A stretch of 64,000 nt of DNA from Streptomyces sp. NBC_00654 (GCF_026341775.1 NZ_JAPEOB010000001.1:2976001-3040000), one strand, 5' to 3'. Counted from the first letter of the stretch, positions 16,422 through 24,951 are shown. Program-made: numbers and translations. The notes: generated by a model not told the origin, from the letters alone.

Positions 16422-17822
16422 ATGAGCCGCACCGTCATCCGCGGTGGCCTCGTCATCACCGCGTCCGACGAAATCCAGGCCGACGTACTCATCGAAGGCG
16501 GGCGCGTCGCCGCACTCGCCGCCCACGGCACCGAAGCCGCCGACAGCTGGAGCGCCGAGCGGAGGATCGACGCCACCGGAAAGTACGTCATCCCCGGCGG
16601 CGTCGACGCGCATACGCATATGGAGATGCCGTTCGGCGGCACCTACGCCTCGGACACCTTCGAGACCGGAACCCGGGCCGCGGCCTGGGGCGGCACCACC
16701 ACGATCGTCGACTTCGCGATCCAGAGCAGGGGCGGGTCACTGCGCGAAGGCCTCGACGCCTGGTACGCCAAGGCCGACGGCAACTGCGCCATCGACTACG
16801 CCTTTCACATGATCATGTCCGATGTGAACGAGTCCTCGCTCAAGGAGATGGACCTCCTGGTGGCGGAGGGCATCACGTCCTTCAAACTCTTCACCGCGTA
16901 CCCGGGCGTCTTCCTCTCCGACGACGGCCAGATCCTCCGTGCCATGCAGCGCGCCGCCTCCAACGGCGGGCTGATCATGACGCACGCGGAGAACGGTCTC
17001 GCCATCGACGTACTGGTGGAACAGGCGCTGGCGCGCGGGGAGAGGGATCCGCGCTATCACGGTGAGGTCAGGAAGGCCCTTCTGGAGGCGGAGGCGACAC
17101 ACCGGGTCATCAAGCTGAGCCAGGTGGCGGGGTCCCCGCTCTACGTGGTGCACGTATCGGCGCAGGAGGCCGTCGCCGAGCTGGCGCGGGCCCGGGACGA
17201 GGGCCTTCCCGTATTCGGCGAGACCTGCCCGCAGTACCTCTTCCTGTCGACCGACAATCTCGCGGAACCCGGCTTCGAAGGCGCCAAGTACGTCTGCTCC
17301 ACCCCGCTGCGCCCGAAGGAGCATCAGGCGGCGCTGTGGCGTGGGCTGCGGACGAACGACCTCCAGGTGGTCTCCACGGACCACTGCCCGTTCTGCTTCA
17401 CGGGACAGAAGGAGCGGGGCCGGGGGGACTTCTCGAAGATTCCCAACGGAATGCCCGGTGTCGAGAACCGTATGGACCTGCTGCACCAGGCCGTTGTCGA
17501 CGGCCACATCAGCCGCCGCCGCTGGATCGAGATCGCCTGCGCGGCGCCGGCCCGGATGTTCGGCCTGTATCCGAAGAAGGGCACGATCGCCCCGGGGGCC
17601 GACGCCGACATCGTCATCTACGACCCCCACGCCGAGCAGATCATGTCCGCCGAGACGCACCACATGAACGTCGACTACTCGGCCTACGAAGGCAAAAGGG
17701 TGACGGGACAGGTGGAGACGGTGCTGTCGCGCGGTGTTCCCGTGATCGACGGACGCGACTACGTGGGACACGCGGGGCACGGGACGTATCTGCCGCGCGG
17801 AATCTGCCAGTTCGTGAACTGA
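16422..17822 (+). CDS. hydA: Dihydropyrimidinase (hydantoinase)
   Basis: Opens the ring of dihydrouracil/dihydrothymine to the N-carbamoyl-beta-amino acid, the step before beta-ureidopropionase. It has 466 aa, normal for the family. The binuclear zinc site is complete: H64 and H66 (DAHTHMEMPFGG), carbamylated K155 (ITSFKLFTAY), H188 (THAEN), H244 (VVHVSAQ) and D320 (STDHCPF). Ribosome site GAGGAGGGG. A hairpin terminator follows, so transcription probably stops before the island. Confidence 0.93.
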   Translation: MSRTVIRGGLVITASDEIQADVLIEGGRVAALAAHGTEAADSWSAERRIDATGKYVIPGGVDAHTHMEMPFGGTYASDTFETGTRAAAWGGTTTIVDFAIQSRGGSLREGLDAWYAKADGNCAIDYAFHMIMSDVNESSLKEMDLLVAEGITSFKLFTAYPGVFLSDDGQILRAMQRAASNGGLIMTHAENGLAIDVLVEQALARGERDPRYHGEVRKALLEAEATHRVIKLSQVAGSPLYVVHVSAQEAVAELARARDEGLPVFGETCPQYLFLSTDNLAEPGFEGAKYVCSTPLRPKEHQAALWRGLRTNDLQVVSTDHCPFCFTGQKERGRGDFSKIPNGMPGVENRMDLLHQAVVDGHISRRRWIEIACAAPARMFGLYPKKGTIAPGADADIVIYDPHAEQIMSAETHHMNVDYSAYEGKRVTGQVETVLSRGVPVIDGRDYVGHAGHGTYLPRGICQFVN

Positions 17823-17842
17823 GGGCCGCTCCGCGGATCGGT

Positions 17843-17870
17843 GCCGCGGGTGTTGTGGGACACCCGCGGC
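17843..17870 (+). terminator. Terminator after dihydropyrimidinase
   Basis: GCCGCGGGTGT (17843-17853) and its exact complement (17860-17870) around a 6-nt loop, 20 bases past the stop codon. It marks the last sequence clearly belonging to the left half of the pyrimidine locus. Confidence 0.75.
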
Positions 17871-17991
17871 CTGCCGGGCGGATGCCGGGCCGGCCCTCCG
17901 CGCCCCGCCACCGGGCCGGCCGTCCGGGCCGATCGGCCACGTCGGTCTTGCGGGCTACCCCTCCGGGCTTGGCCCGGACTTCCTCGTACGG

Positions 17992-18003
17992 GACCGATTG
18001 GTC
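17992..18003. promoter_or_regulatory. TetR operator candidate, site 1
   Basis: GACCGATTGGTC, one mismatch from a perfect palindrome, 15 bases before the TetR start. The extended sequence GGACCGAT-GGTCTG-TA recurs upstream of the P450 gene. A related palindrome GGCCGATCGGCC lies at 17927-17938. Autoregulation is inferred. Confidence 0.6.
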
Positions 18004-18018
18004 TGCTAAGGTCGTCGC

Positions 18019-18597
18019 ATGCCCCGGACCCCTGCTCCCGGTACCCGCGAGCGCATCCTGGCCGCCGCTGCCGACCTGTTCGACCGGCGCGGCGTGCACG
18101 CGGTCGGAATGCAGCAGATCATCGATGAACTCGGGTGCGGCAAGCAATTGCTCTACCGGGAGTTCCCCAGCAAGGACCAGCTGGTGGTGGCCTATCTCGA
18201 ACGGTCGGCACTGGCCTGGGAGCGGACCGTGGCGGAGGTGTGCGCCGCGGTCGACAGACCGGAGGACCAGCTCGTCGAACTGGTCCGGGCGGTCCAGGGC
18301 ATGGCGCCGAACACCAGGGGCTGCCCGCTGCGCAACACGCACGCGGAATTCCCCGACCCCGATCATCCGGCACATCAGGTGTCCCTGAAGCACTTCCAGG
18401 AAGTGCGTGAGCAGTTGCGTGAACTCGCGCGCCGCACCCCGGCCGCGGACCCGGACATGCTCGGTGACCGGATCATGCTGATCATCGACGGGCTCTATGT
18501 GAGCGGTTCGACCCTGGGGCCCACGGGCGCCGCGGCCACGGCCGTCGGGCTCGCCCGGGACGTGGTCCGGTCGGGTATCGCCGCCGCGGCCGTCTGA
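18019..18597 (+). CDS. TetR-family transcriptional regulator
   Basis: DNA-binding repressor, 192 aa. The N-terminal HTH is canonical: RERILAAAADLFDRRGVHAV, GMQQIIDELGCGKQLLYREF, PSKDQLVVAYLE. The ligand domain carries KGCP-like residues (NTRGCPLRNTHAEFPD), as in the YxaF/LmrA-like subgroup. It opens the left arm of the polyketide island and has an operator-like palindrome in its own promoter and another before the P450, so it probably controls both. Ligand unknown. Confidence 0.9.
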   Translation: MPRTPAPGTRERILAAAADLFDRRGVHAVGMQQIIDELGCGKQLLYREFPSKDQLVVAYLERSALAWERTVAEVCAAVDRPEDQLVELVRAVQGMAPNTRGCPLRNTHAEFPDPDHPAHQVSLKHFQEVREQLRELARRTPAADPDMLGDRIMLIIDGLYVSGSTLGPTGAAATAVGLARDVVRSGIAAAAV

Positions 18598-18621
18598 TTC
18601 CTCTCTCTCCCTCACGTCCAG

Positions 18622-18658
18622 GGGTGGAGTCTGCCCGGAACCAGGGTGGAGTCCGCCC
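18622..18658 (+). repeat. Direct repeat with 22-bp period upstream of the SDR gene
   Basis: GGGTGGAGTCTGCCC (18622-18636) and GGGTGGAGTCCGCCC (18644-18658), 14 of 15 bases identical. The 22-bp spacing is two helical turns, so both copies face the same side of the DNA, as sites for dimeric activators often do. Confidence 0.45.
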
Positions 18659-18720
18659 AGGGGGCGGCGTTTCGGCTGCCCCGAACCATCCGCGCATCGT
18701 TCTTCTCCAGGAGGACCGCA

Positions 18721-19560
18721 GTGAAGACCATTGTTGTGACAGGGGGCACCTCCGGTATCGGGCAGGCGCTCGCGTACACCTATCTGGGCCGGGGGGATCA
18801 GGTGGTCGTCCTCGGTCCGGATCCGGCGAAGGGGAGGACGTTCCTCGACGCGGCGCGCAAGGCGGGCGCGGGCGACCGGGCCTTCTTCATCGAGGCCGAC
18901 CTCAGCCTCGTCAGCGAGAACCAGCGTGTCATCGGGGAGATCGGCGCGAGGTTCGCGGCGGTGGACGCCCTGGTGTTGTGCGCGCGGTACTTCCGTAGCT
19001 TCCGGGCGGTGACCTCCGAGGGTTTCGAGCACAACTTCGCGCTGTACTACCTCAGTCGGTATCTGCTCGGATACGGTCTGGCCGGTCTGATGGACAAGGC
19101 CGACGCTCCGGTCATCATGAACATCGCCGGCCCGGGTGCGGGCGCGGCGGGCATCCGGTGGGACGACCTCGGGCTGGAGCGGGGCTACGACGGCTGGCAG
19201 GCCATGTTCCAGGGGGGACGGCTGAACGACCTTCTCGGTGTCGCGTTCGCCGAGGGGGGCGGGGGGCACCGCGCCCGGTACGTGCTGCTGTTCCCCGGCG
19301 GTACGCGCACCGGCTTCGCGGGCGACTTCGACCCCGCCACCGCCGCGTACGTCGATCAGATGAAACAGGCCGCGCAGCCGGTCGAGTTGGCCATCCCCCC
19401 GATCGCCGCGATCATCGACTCCCCGCCCCGGGAGCCGCTGAGCGCCTTCGTCGAGGGCATGCCGCTCAGTCTCCTCCGCCCGGCCTTCGACAAGGGTGCG
19501 GCGGCGCGGCTGGACGGCGTGACGCGGGAGCTGCTGCGTGACCGTCTCGGCATCTCCTGA
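18721..19560 (+). CDS. SDR-fold protein with altered catalytic motif
   Basis: Short-chain dehydrogenase fold, 279 aa, start GTG after AGGAGG. The nucleotide-binding TGGTSGIGQALAYTY is intact, but NNAG is LCAR and the expected YxxxK is replaced by FQGGR (in WQAMFQGGRLNDLLG), i.e. Tyr to Phe and Lys to Arg; the usual serine region reads MNIAGPGAG. It may bind NAD(P) without classical dehydrogenase chemistry, or use other residues. It lies between the TetR gene and the P450 in one direction and is probably part of the island's tailoring set. Confidence 0.8.
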   Translation: MKTIVVTGGTSGIGQALAYTYLGRGDQVVVLGPDPAKGRTFLDAARKAGAGDRAFFIEADLSLVSENQRVIGEIGARFAAVDALVLCARYFRSFRAVTSEGFEHNFALYYLSRYLLGYGLAGLMDKADAPVIMNIAGPGAGAAGIRWDDLGLERGYDGWQAMFQGGRLNDLLGVAFAEGGGGHRARYVLLFPGGTRTGFAGDFDPATAAYVDQMKQAAQPVELAIPPIAAIIDSPPREPLSAFVEGMPLSLLRPAFDKGAAARLDGVTRELLRDRLGIS

Positions 19561-19642
19561 CGCAACCGTCCTCGGCACCTCCTGACACACGGGCCCCGGG
19601 CGGGTGTCCGTGAGGGTGTCCGTGAGGGGGAATCTGGTGCCG

Positions 19643-19654
19643 GACCGATCGGTC
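19643..19654. promoter_or_regulatory. TetR operator candidate, site 2
   Basis: Perfect 12-bp palindrome GACCGATCGGTC, followed by TGTTATCTT which could be a -10 region. Together with the flanks it matches site 1 at 17 of 22 positions. It lies 82 bases upstream of the P450 start, so the TetR protein should repress P450 and probably the following SDR gene. Confidence 0.6.
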
Positions 19655-19736
19655 TGTTATCTTCGGTGGGCCGGTGCCCGACCGTACGCGCAATCTGCTG
19701 AATGACCCTCACGTCGTCAGGAAGGTAGCGAACGCC

Positions 19737-20939
19737 ATGACCGATCCGGTGTCGATGCCCCACAACCACCGCCGGGCCACCTGTCCGTTCCGGCCCGGAC
19801 CCGACCTCGTCGCGATGCACCAGGACCCCTCGCTGCGCCGGGTCCCGGTGCCGAACTCGCAGCTCGGCGAGGTCGAGGCCGTCCTCATCACCCGGGAGGA
19901 CGACGCCCGCACGGTCCTCTCCGACGCCCGCTACGAGGTCGGGTTCGCCTTCGACCCCGACTGGAGTGGCCCGCGCTCGGTGATGAACCAGCCGGGCGTC
20001 CTGCTCAATTACGACGGTGACGAGCACACCCGCTACCGCCGGATGCAGTCCGGAGCCTTCACGATGAAGAGGATCCGGGCGCTCAGCGGTGTGATCGAGC
20101 GGATCGTCGAGGAGCATCTCGACGCCGTGGAGAAGGCGGGGCCGGGGGTGGACCTGATCCGGACGTTCGCCGAGCCGCTGCCCCTGATGGTGATCTGCGA
20201 GCTGCTGGGGGCGCAGGCCGAGGACCGGGCGGCCATCCTGGAACGCAGTTCGACCGCGAGCAGCATCGACACCACGCTGGAGGTCCAGCAGGACAACTTC
20301 GCGGCGATGACCGGCTACATGGCCGAACTGGTCGCGGCGCACCGGCGGGACCCGGGCGACAACATCCTCGGCGACCTGGTGCGCAAGCACGGCGCGGAGC
20401 TGACCGACGACGAACTGGTCGGCATGGGCCTGGACGTCCTGGTGGCCGGACACGGAACCCTCTCCGGCATGATCGGGCTCAGCGCGCTGGCGCTGCTGTC
20501 GCACCCGGAACAGCTCGCGCTCCTGCGCGACGACGCCGACGACTCGCTGTCCGGCGGCGCCGTCGAGGAACTGCTGCGGCTGCTGGCAGTGGCGCCCCCG
20601 CTGGTCCGGCGGGCGGCCACGGATCTGTCGGTCGACGACCAGGTGATCCATGCCGGTGAGCATGTCGTCATCTCCACCCTGATGGCCAATCACGGTACGG
20701 GCCTGACCCCGCCCGCGGGCGAGCTGGATCTGCGGCGCAGGCCCGTACCGCACCTGGCCTTCGGCTACGGCCGTCATCAGTGCGTCGGCCAGCAGCTCGC
20801 CCGGCTCGAACTGCGGCTCGCGCTGCCCGCGCTGTTCCGCCGCTTTCCGGACCTGCGGCTCGCGGTGCCGTTCGAGGAGATCGAGTACCGCACCGAATCA
20901 CTGGTGCTCGGGGTCAAGCGCCTTCCCGTCGTCTGGTGA
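19737..20939 (+). CDS. Cytochrome P450
   Basis: Haem monooxygenase, 400 aa, soluble bacterial type. The haem loop is HLAFGYGRHQCVGQQLAR with the ligand Cys349; the K-helix ExxR is EELLR; the I-helix motif reads AGHGTLSG, where the usual acid (Glu/Asp) before Thr is Gly. That substitution is seen in some P450s with altered oxygen chemistry. Start at the ATG after GGAAGG; an in-frame GTG 63 bases upstream is possible. Controlled, by inference, by the upstream TetR operator. Substrate is presumably the island's polyketide. Confidence 0.88.
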   Translation: MTDPVSMPHNHRRATCPFRPGPDLVAMHQDPSLRRVPVPNSQLGEVEAVLITREDDARTVLSDARYEVGFAFDPDWSGPRSVMNQPGVLLNYDGDEHTRYRRMQSGAFTMKRIRALSGVIERIVEEHLDAVEKAGPGVDLIRTFAEPLPLMVICELLGAQAEDRAAILERSSTASSIDTTLEVQQDNFAAMTGYMAELVAAHRRDPGDNILGDLVRKHGAELTDDELVGMGLDVLVAGHGTLSGMIGLSALALLSHPEQLALLRDDADDSLSGGAVEELLRLLAVAPPLVRRAATDLSVDDQVIHAGEHVVISTLMANHGTGLTPPAGELDLRRRPVPHLAFGYGRHQCVGQQLARLELRLALPALFRRFPDLRLAVPFEEIEYRTESLVLGVKRLPVVW

Positions 20940-21042
20940 TCCGCGGGGGAACCCTGTGGGACGGCCACAGGGACGGCGGACACCCCCCGGAATTAGCGTG
21001 AAGAGCAGGGATTTCCCGCGGTGCGAGCGATCTGGAGGACAC

Positions 21043-21831
21043 ATGAGTGAGCCACGCCGGGTGGCGTTGATCAGCGGTGCGAGCCGGGGCATCGGCGCGG
21101 CGACCGCCCGGGAGATGGGGCGGCGCGGGTACCACGTGGTGGTGAACTACCGCGAGAACACCGCGGCCGCGGAGGGTGTGGTCGACGACATCGAGAGGGC
21201 CGGTGGCTCCGCGGAGGCGCGGCAGGCCGATGTCCGCGACGGTGAGCAGGTCGGCGAAATGGTCCGCAAGGTGTATGCCGACCACGACCGGATCGATGTG
21301 CTGATCTGCAATGCCAACACGGTGAACCCGCAGTTCGAGCCGCTGCTCTCGCTGTCGTGGGACACCTTCATCGGGAAGGTCGGCGGGGAGCTGGCCGGCG
21401 CGTTCTTCCTCACCCGGAACGTGGTGCCCGAGATGCAGCGGCGAGGGGCGGGGCGGATCGTCTACATCTCCAGCACCGCCGCGGACTGGGTCGGCAGTGT
21501 CGCGGCGCATTCGACCGCGAAGGCGGCGCTGAACACCTTCAGCCGCCATGTCGCGGCCGCGGCCGCGGAGCACGGGGTCACGGTCAACACCGTCGCCTTC
21601 GCGACCGTGGCGACGGAGGCCTCGGCCGGTGTGCTCGACGACGAACTCCGCAGGTACACGGAGGAGCGGTCGGTACTGGGCAGGATGCTGACCCCCGAGG
21701 ACGCGGCCAGGACCGTGGTGGCCGTCGCCGAGGAGAGCTTCGGCGCGGCGGTCGGCCAGGTGATCCGGGTGGACGCCGGCTACGACGTGCTCGAACACCA
21801 GCTGCACAGCACGGCGAAGTTCTACCGGTGA
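21043..21831 (+). CDS. SDR-family oxidoreductase with Tyr-to-His active site (paralogue A)
   Basis: FabG-like SDR, 262 aa. The cofactor motif SGASRGIGAATA is intact. The NNAG motif is CNAN (LICNANTVNPQF), the serine motif is VYISSTAAD, and the catalytic tyrosine is replaced by histidine in AHSTAKAALNTFSRH (HxxxK). It is closely similar along its whole length to the SDR at 27217-28002, down to the C-terminus (LxHQLH...FYR versus MDQQLH...SFR), so the two are duplicates. Ribosome site GGAGGACAC. A strong terminator follows. Confidence 0.85.
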   Translation: MSEPRRVALISGASRGIGAATAREMGRRGYHVVVNYRENTAAAEGVVDDIERAGGSAEARQADVRDGEQVGEMVRKVYADHDRIDVLICNANTVNPQFEPLLSLSWDTFIGKVGGELAGAFFLTRNVVPEMQRRGAGRIVYISSTAADWVGSVAAHSTAKAALNTFSRHVAAAAAEHGVTVNTVAFATVATEASAGVLDDELRRYTEERSVLGRMLTPEDAARTVVAVAEESFGAAVGQVIRVDAGYDVLEHQLHSTAKFYR

Positions 21832-21862
21832 CCGGGTGACCCGGCGGGGAAGAGGCTCATGA

Positions 21863-21894
21863 GGAAGGCCGGGGAGTTCTCTCCCCGGCCTTCC
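21863..21894. terminator. Terminator between convergent SDR and methyltransferase genes
   Basis: Perfect 14-bp arms GGAAGGCCGGGGAG / CTCCCCGGCCTTCC around TTCT; can serve both directions. Confidence 0.8.
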
Positions 21895-21931
21895 GTACGT
21901 CGCGCCACCGGTCGGTGCGTCGCGTCTCCGG

Positions 21932-22681
21932 TTACCGCCGCCGGGCGCGTACGTAGGACATCGGGGTCAGGACCCGCCCGTGCTCGTCCACCTGGACGGC
22001 GTCGGGACCCGGTTTCGCGGTGGTGGTGTCCGGGGAGCCGGCCGCTGCCATCCTGGCCAGGAGTTCGCGGGTGAAGGCCGTGGCGAAGACGGCTTCGGTG
22101 ATGTCCAGGATCTGCCAGTGCGGGCCGAGGTTCGCGTGCAGATCGTCCCTGCCGACCAGGGCCTCCTCGGTGATGGGGGTCCCCGACGGCATGGATTCCG
22201 CGAAGCAGAACAGGTGGAGCGTGGCGTCCGGCCCGCTCACCCGGTGGAGTGCCGCGGCGTACGCGGTCCGCTGCTCGCCGTTCAGGCAGTGGTACAGACC
22301 GCTGTCGAGTACGGTGGTGAAACCGGTCCCGATGCCGGTCAGTTCGGTGGCGTCGGCGACCAGGAAGCGGACCTGGACGTCGTGGACCGAGGCACGGTGT
22401 GCCGCCTGCTCGATCGCGCTGGGCGAACCGTCCACACCGGTCACCTCATAGCCCTCGCGGGCCAGCAGGATGGCGTTCTCGCCCAGTCCGCAGCCCGCGT
22501 CGAGCACCTTGCCGGCGAAGGCTCCCGCCCGCACCAGGTCCACGACGGCCCGCTGGGGCTCGCCGATGTCCCAGGGGATCACCGTCTCGCCCGGTTCCAC
22601 ACCGCCGAACGCCGCGCGACCCGCGTACAGCGCGTCGAACTCCATGTTCTCCCGGGAGAAGGTCTGTTCTTCCGTGGCCAT
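21932..22681 (-). CDS. Class I SAM-dependent methyltransferase
   Basis: Rossmann-fold methyltransferase, 249 aa. Motif I is VLDAGCGLGENAILLAREG, then VTGVDGSPSAIEQA (motif II) and FTTVLDSGLYHCLNGEQ. It resembles the thiopurine/small-molecule methyltransferase group. The ATG start of MATEEQTFSREN follows AAGGGG. It is downstream of, and co-directional with, the MFS pump gene. Likely methylates a hydroxyl of the polyketide or a detoxified compound; substrate unknown. Confidence 0.85.
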   Translation of the reverse strand: MATEEQTFSRENMEFDALYAGRAAFGGVEPGETVIPWDIGEPQRAVVDLVRAGAFAGKVLDAGCGLGENAILLAREGYEVTGVDGSPSAIEQAAHRASVHDVQVRFLVADATELTGIGTGFTTVLDSGLYHCLNGEQRTAYAAALHRVSGPDATLHLFCFAESMPSGTPITEEALVGRDDLHANLGPHWQILDITEAVFATAFTRELLARMAAAGSPDTTTAKPGPDAVQVDEHGRVLTPMSYVRARRR

Positions 22682-22763
22682 GCCGGTCCCCTTGTCGCTC
22701 GTCAGCTCGTCAGCTCGTCCACCGAAGGCCGGTGGATCTGGTGGGCCCCCTGTATACGGGGAT

Positions 22764-22793
22764 GGCCGGGCGATCGTCATCGGCCGCCCGGCC
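22764..22793 (-). terminator. Hairpin after the MFS pump gene
   Basis: GGCCGGGCG (22764-22772) and CGCCCGGCC (22785-22793), 12-nt loop, between the end of the MFS gene and the start of the methyltransferase on the minus strand. Confidence 0.55.
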
Positions 22794-22902
22794 GTCGAGG
22801 GCTGTCCCGTGGGGATCGGTTCCGTGCCGCGTGTGCGGCCGGCCTCCGGACCGGCGCGCGCCGGCGCAGGGGCCGACGCGCGCTGCCACAGGACGCTCCG
22901 GC

Positions 22903-24351
22903 CTACTGGACGCCGCTCGCCTCCTTGACCGGTGCCGCCGAGGGTGCCGCGGCGGGACGCATCCGGGAGGCGACGATCAGCGTGAGGACGACGAGCCCGG
23001 CCATGGCCAGGAAGACGTCGGAGTACGCGGAGCCGTCGTGATCGGAGTAGAAGGGGTTGAAGGCGTCGCTGCCGCTCTGCTGCCTCGCGGACACCAGTAC
23101 GCCGAACACGGCGGGCCCGGTGCCGGCTCCGAGGAACTGGGCTCCCTGGAGGATGCCGAGGCCGACGCCGGCCTGTTCCGGGGGCAGTTCGCCCGCCGCG
23201 GCGCCGATGATGGTGGTCATCACGAGGATGAAGCCGATGCTGAGCCCGAGGACCCCCACACCGGCGGGGATCACCGAGGAGCCGTCGGTGAAGCTCGACA
23301 GCCACAGCGAGAACACACCGATCAGTGTGAGTCCGGTGAGCACCATGGGGCGGGTGCCGACGCGGTCGGCGAGGCGGCCGATCAGCGGCGAGAGCAGGGC
23401 GACGGAGATTCCGGCCGGGATCATGACCAGGGCGCCCTCTCCCGGAGTGAGACCGTTGACCTCGACGACCAGCAGCGGGACGAACACCAGCCCGCCGAGG
23501 TTCACGATCATGGCCAGGAACGCGACGAGGATGCCGGTCCGGTAGACCCGGTTGGAGAACAGCGCGGGCGGCACGAAGGGCTGCTCGACGCGGACGGTAC
23601 GCCACCCGAAGAGAACGAGCGCCGCCACCGCGACCAGCAGACTGCCCCAGGACAGTGGTGCGGAGAAGCCGTTGACCTGGGCCTGGGTCATGCCGAACAG
23701 GACCAGCCCGGCTCCGAAGCCGAGGAGGATGCCGCCGGGAAGGTCGAGCCGGCCCTGGCCGGCCGGACTCTCGTCCGGGAGTACGCGCAGGGCCGCGGGA
23801 AGCAGCAGCAGCGAGACCACGAGCATGATCCAGAACAGCGCGGGCCAGCCGAGGAGTTGGCCGACGCCACCGCCCACCGCCGGTCCGGCGGCGGTGCCGA
23901 TGCCCGCGCCCGCGGAGACGACGCCGATCCCGACGCCGCGCCTCTCCGGCGGGAGCAGTCGCGTGACGGCGATGATCGAGAGCACGGGGATCGCGGCCGC
24001 GCCGATGCCCGTCACGATCCGCCCGGTCACCAGCACGAGCAGGCTCGGGGCGAGCGCGCAGATCAGGCTGCCGACGGCGTAGGTCACCAGCGCGAAGGCG
24101 AAGAGGCGCCGCAGGCTCACCCGGTCGGAGATGCGGCCGTAGAGGGGGATCCCGACCGAGAACACCAGCAGGAACCCGGTGACCACCCAGGCGAGTTCCG
24201 CCTCGGTGGCCCCGAACTCCGCCCCGATCGTCGGGAGCATCAGAACGACCATGTCGCTGGCGGTGACCGTGACGAGGATCGCCGGCATGAGCACCGCCAG
24301 TAAGGCCAGTCCCGAGCCGGTCCGTTCGGTCGTTGTCGACGTGGAAGTCAT
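22903..24351 (-). CDS. MFS drug exporter, DHA2 (EmrB/QacA-like, 14 TMS)
   Basis: Proton-driven efflux pump in the cytoplasmic membrane, 482 aa with about 14 hydrophobic segments. The DHA2 signature is visible: LPTIGAEFGATEAELAWVVT, then GIPLYGRISDRVSLRRLFAF (motif A) and GAGIGTAAGPAVGGGVGQ (motif C, antiporter). The upstream half-site GTTACAGTT matches that in the Rrf2 regulator's own promoter, suggesting regulator and pump form one inducible unit. Probably self-resistance or export for the island product. Confidence 0.88.
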   Translation of the reverse strand: MTSTSTTTERTGSGLALLAVLMPAILVTVTASDMVVLMLPTIGAEFGATEAELAWVVTGFLLVFSVGIPLYGRISDRVSLRRLFAFALVTYAVGSLICALAPSLLVLVTGRIVTGIGAAAIPVLSIIAVTRLLPPERRGVGIGVVSAGAGIGTAAGPAVGGGVGQLLGWPALFWIMLVVSLLLLPAALRVLPDESPAGQGRLDLPGGILLGFGAGLVLFGMTQAQVNGFSAPLSWGSLLVAVAALVLFGWRTVRVEQPFVPPALFSNRVYRTGILVAFLAMIVNLGGLVFVPLLVVEVNGLTPGEGALVMIPAGISVALLSPLIGRLADRVGTRPMVLTGLTLIGVFSLWLSSFTDGSSVIPAGVGVLGLSIGFILVMTTIIGAAAGELPPEQAGVGLGILQGAQFLGAGTGPAVFGVLVSARQQSGSDAFNPFYSDHDGSAYSDVFLAMAGLVVLTLIVASRMRPAAAPSAAPVKEASGVQ

Positions 24352-24389
24352 TCGACACGTCCTTCGGGTGACTTTCTGCCACCATCGTA

Positions 24390-24398
24390 GTTACAGTT
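24390..24398. promoter_or_regulatory. Rrf2-regulator half site upstream of the MFS pump
   Basis: GTTACAGTT, identical to the complement of AACTGTAAC in the promoter of the adjacent Rrf2 gene; 39 bases before the pump start. Shared site supports co-regulation. Confidence 0.45.
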
Positions 24399-24468
24399 AG
24401 GGCATAAAGGCGGCGGAGGGCCGAGCCTCCGCCACCGGTCGGTCAGGGGCCTTCCCCGGAGGAAGTCC

Positions 24469-24915
24469 CTAGTGATTCCGCTGCGCGAGCTCGCGCTCGC
24501 CGGCCAGTACTTGCTGGACCAGATGGGCGATGGTCGTCCGGCCGAGCCGTTCCTCCATCGCCCGCTCCGCGTCCCGGAACTCCACTTCGAGCAGGGCCTG
24601 CATATTGCGCCCGACCTCGCACTCGGCGCTCGGTGGATGGGGATGGCGTGACAGGACCGGGCCCGCCTCGACGGCGGTGTAGGCGTCGTAGAGCGTGATC
24701 TCGCGTGCGGGGCGGGCGAGCGACCAGCCGCCGTTGCGCCCCTCGGTGGACCAGACCAGACCGGCATCCCGCAGGCTGCCGAGGATCCGCCGTACCAGAA
24801 CGGGGTTGCTCGCCAGGCTCTCCGCGATCTCCGCGGAGGTCAGCGAGTGATCACCCCAGCGCGCCAGCATCGTGAGCGCGTGAATCGCCACCGCGCTTCT
24901 GCTGCTGACGCTCAC
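24469..24915 (-). CDS. Rrf2-family transcriptional regulator
   Basis: Winged-helix repressor, 148 aa. Features: SSRSAVAIHALTMLARWGDH, LTSAEIAESLASNPVLVRRI (HTH), STEGRNGGWSLARPAREITLYD (wing). Only one cysteine (SAECEVG) is present, so it lacks the three-Cys Fe-S site of IscR/NsrR and more likely senses a small molecule or a thiol state. It lies upstream of the MFS gene on the same strand; an inverted repeat covers its promoter. Confidence 0.88.
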   Translation of the reverse strand: MSVSSRSAVAIHALTMLARWGDHSLTSAEIAESLASNPVLVRRILGSLRDAGLVWSTEGRNGGWSLARPAREITLYDAYTAVEAGPVLSRHPHPPSAECEVGRNMQALLEVEFRDAERAMEERLGRTTIAHLVQQVLAGERELAQRNH

Positions 24916-24951
24916 CGTGATCCTCTTCCCTCGGCCGACGCTCGCCGACCG

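Noticed and set aside
13179..16619. 1146-aa minus-strand open frame
   Set aside because: Runs across the aminotransferase, terminator and phosphodiesterase in the wrong frame; low-complexity product.
17927..17938. GGCCGATCGGCC as a third TetR operator
   Set aside because: Shares only the CCGATCGG core, which is common in such GC-rich DNA; kept as a note in the site 1 entry.
22682..24385. Apparent fusion of the methyltransferase to a large upstream region
   Set aside because: The upstream part is the wrong frame of the MFS pump; the methyltransferase begins at ATG 22681 with its own ribosome site.
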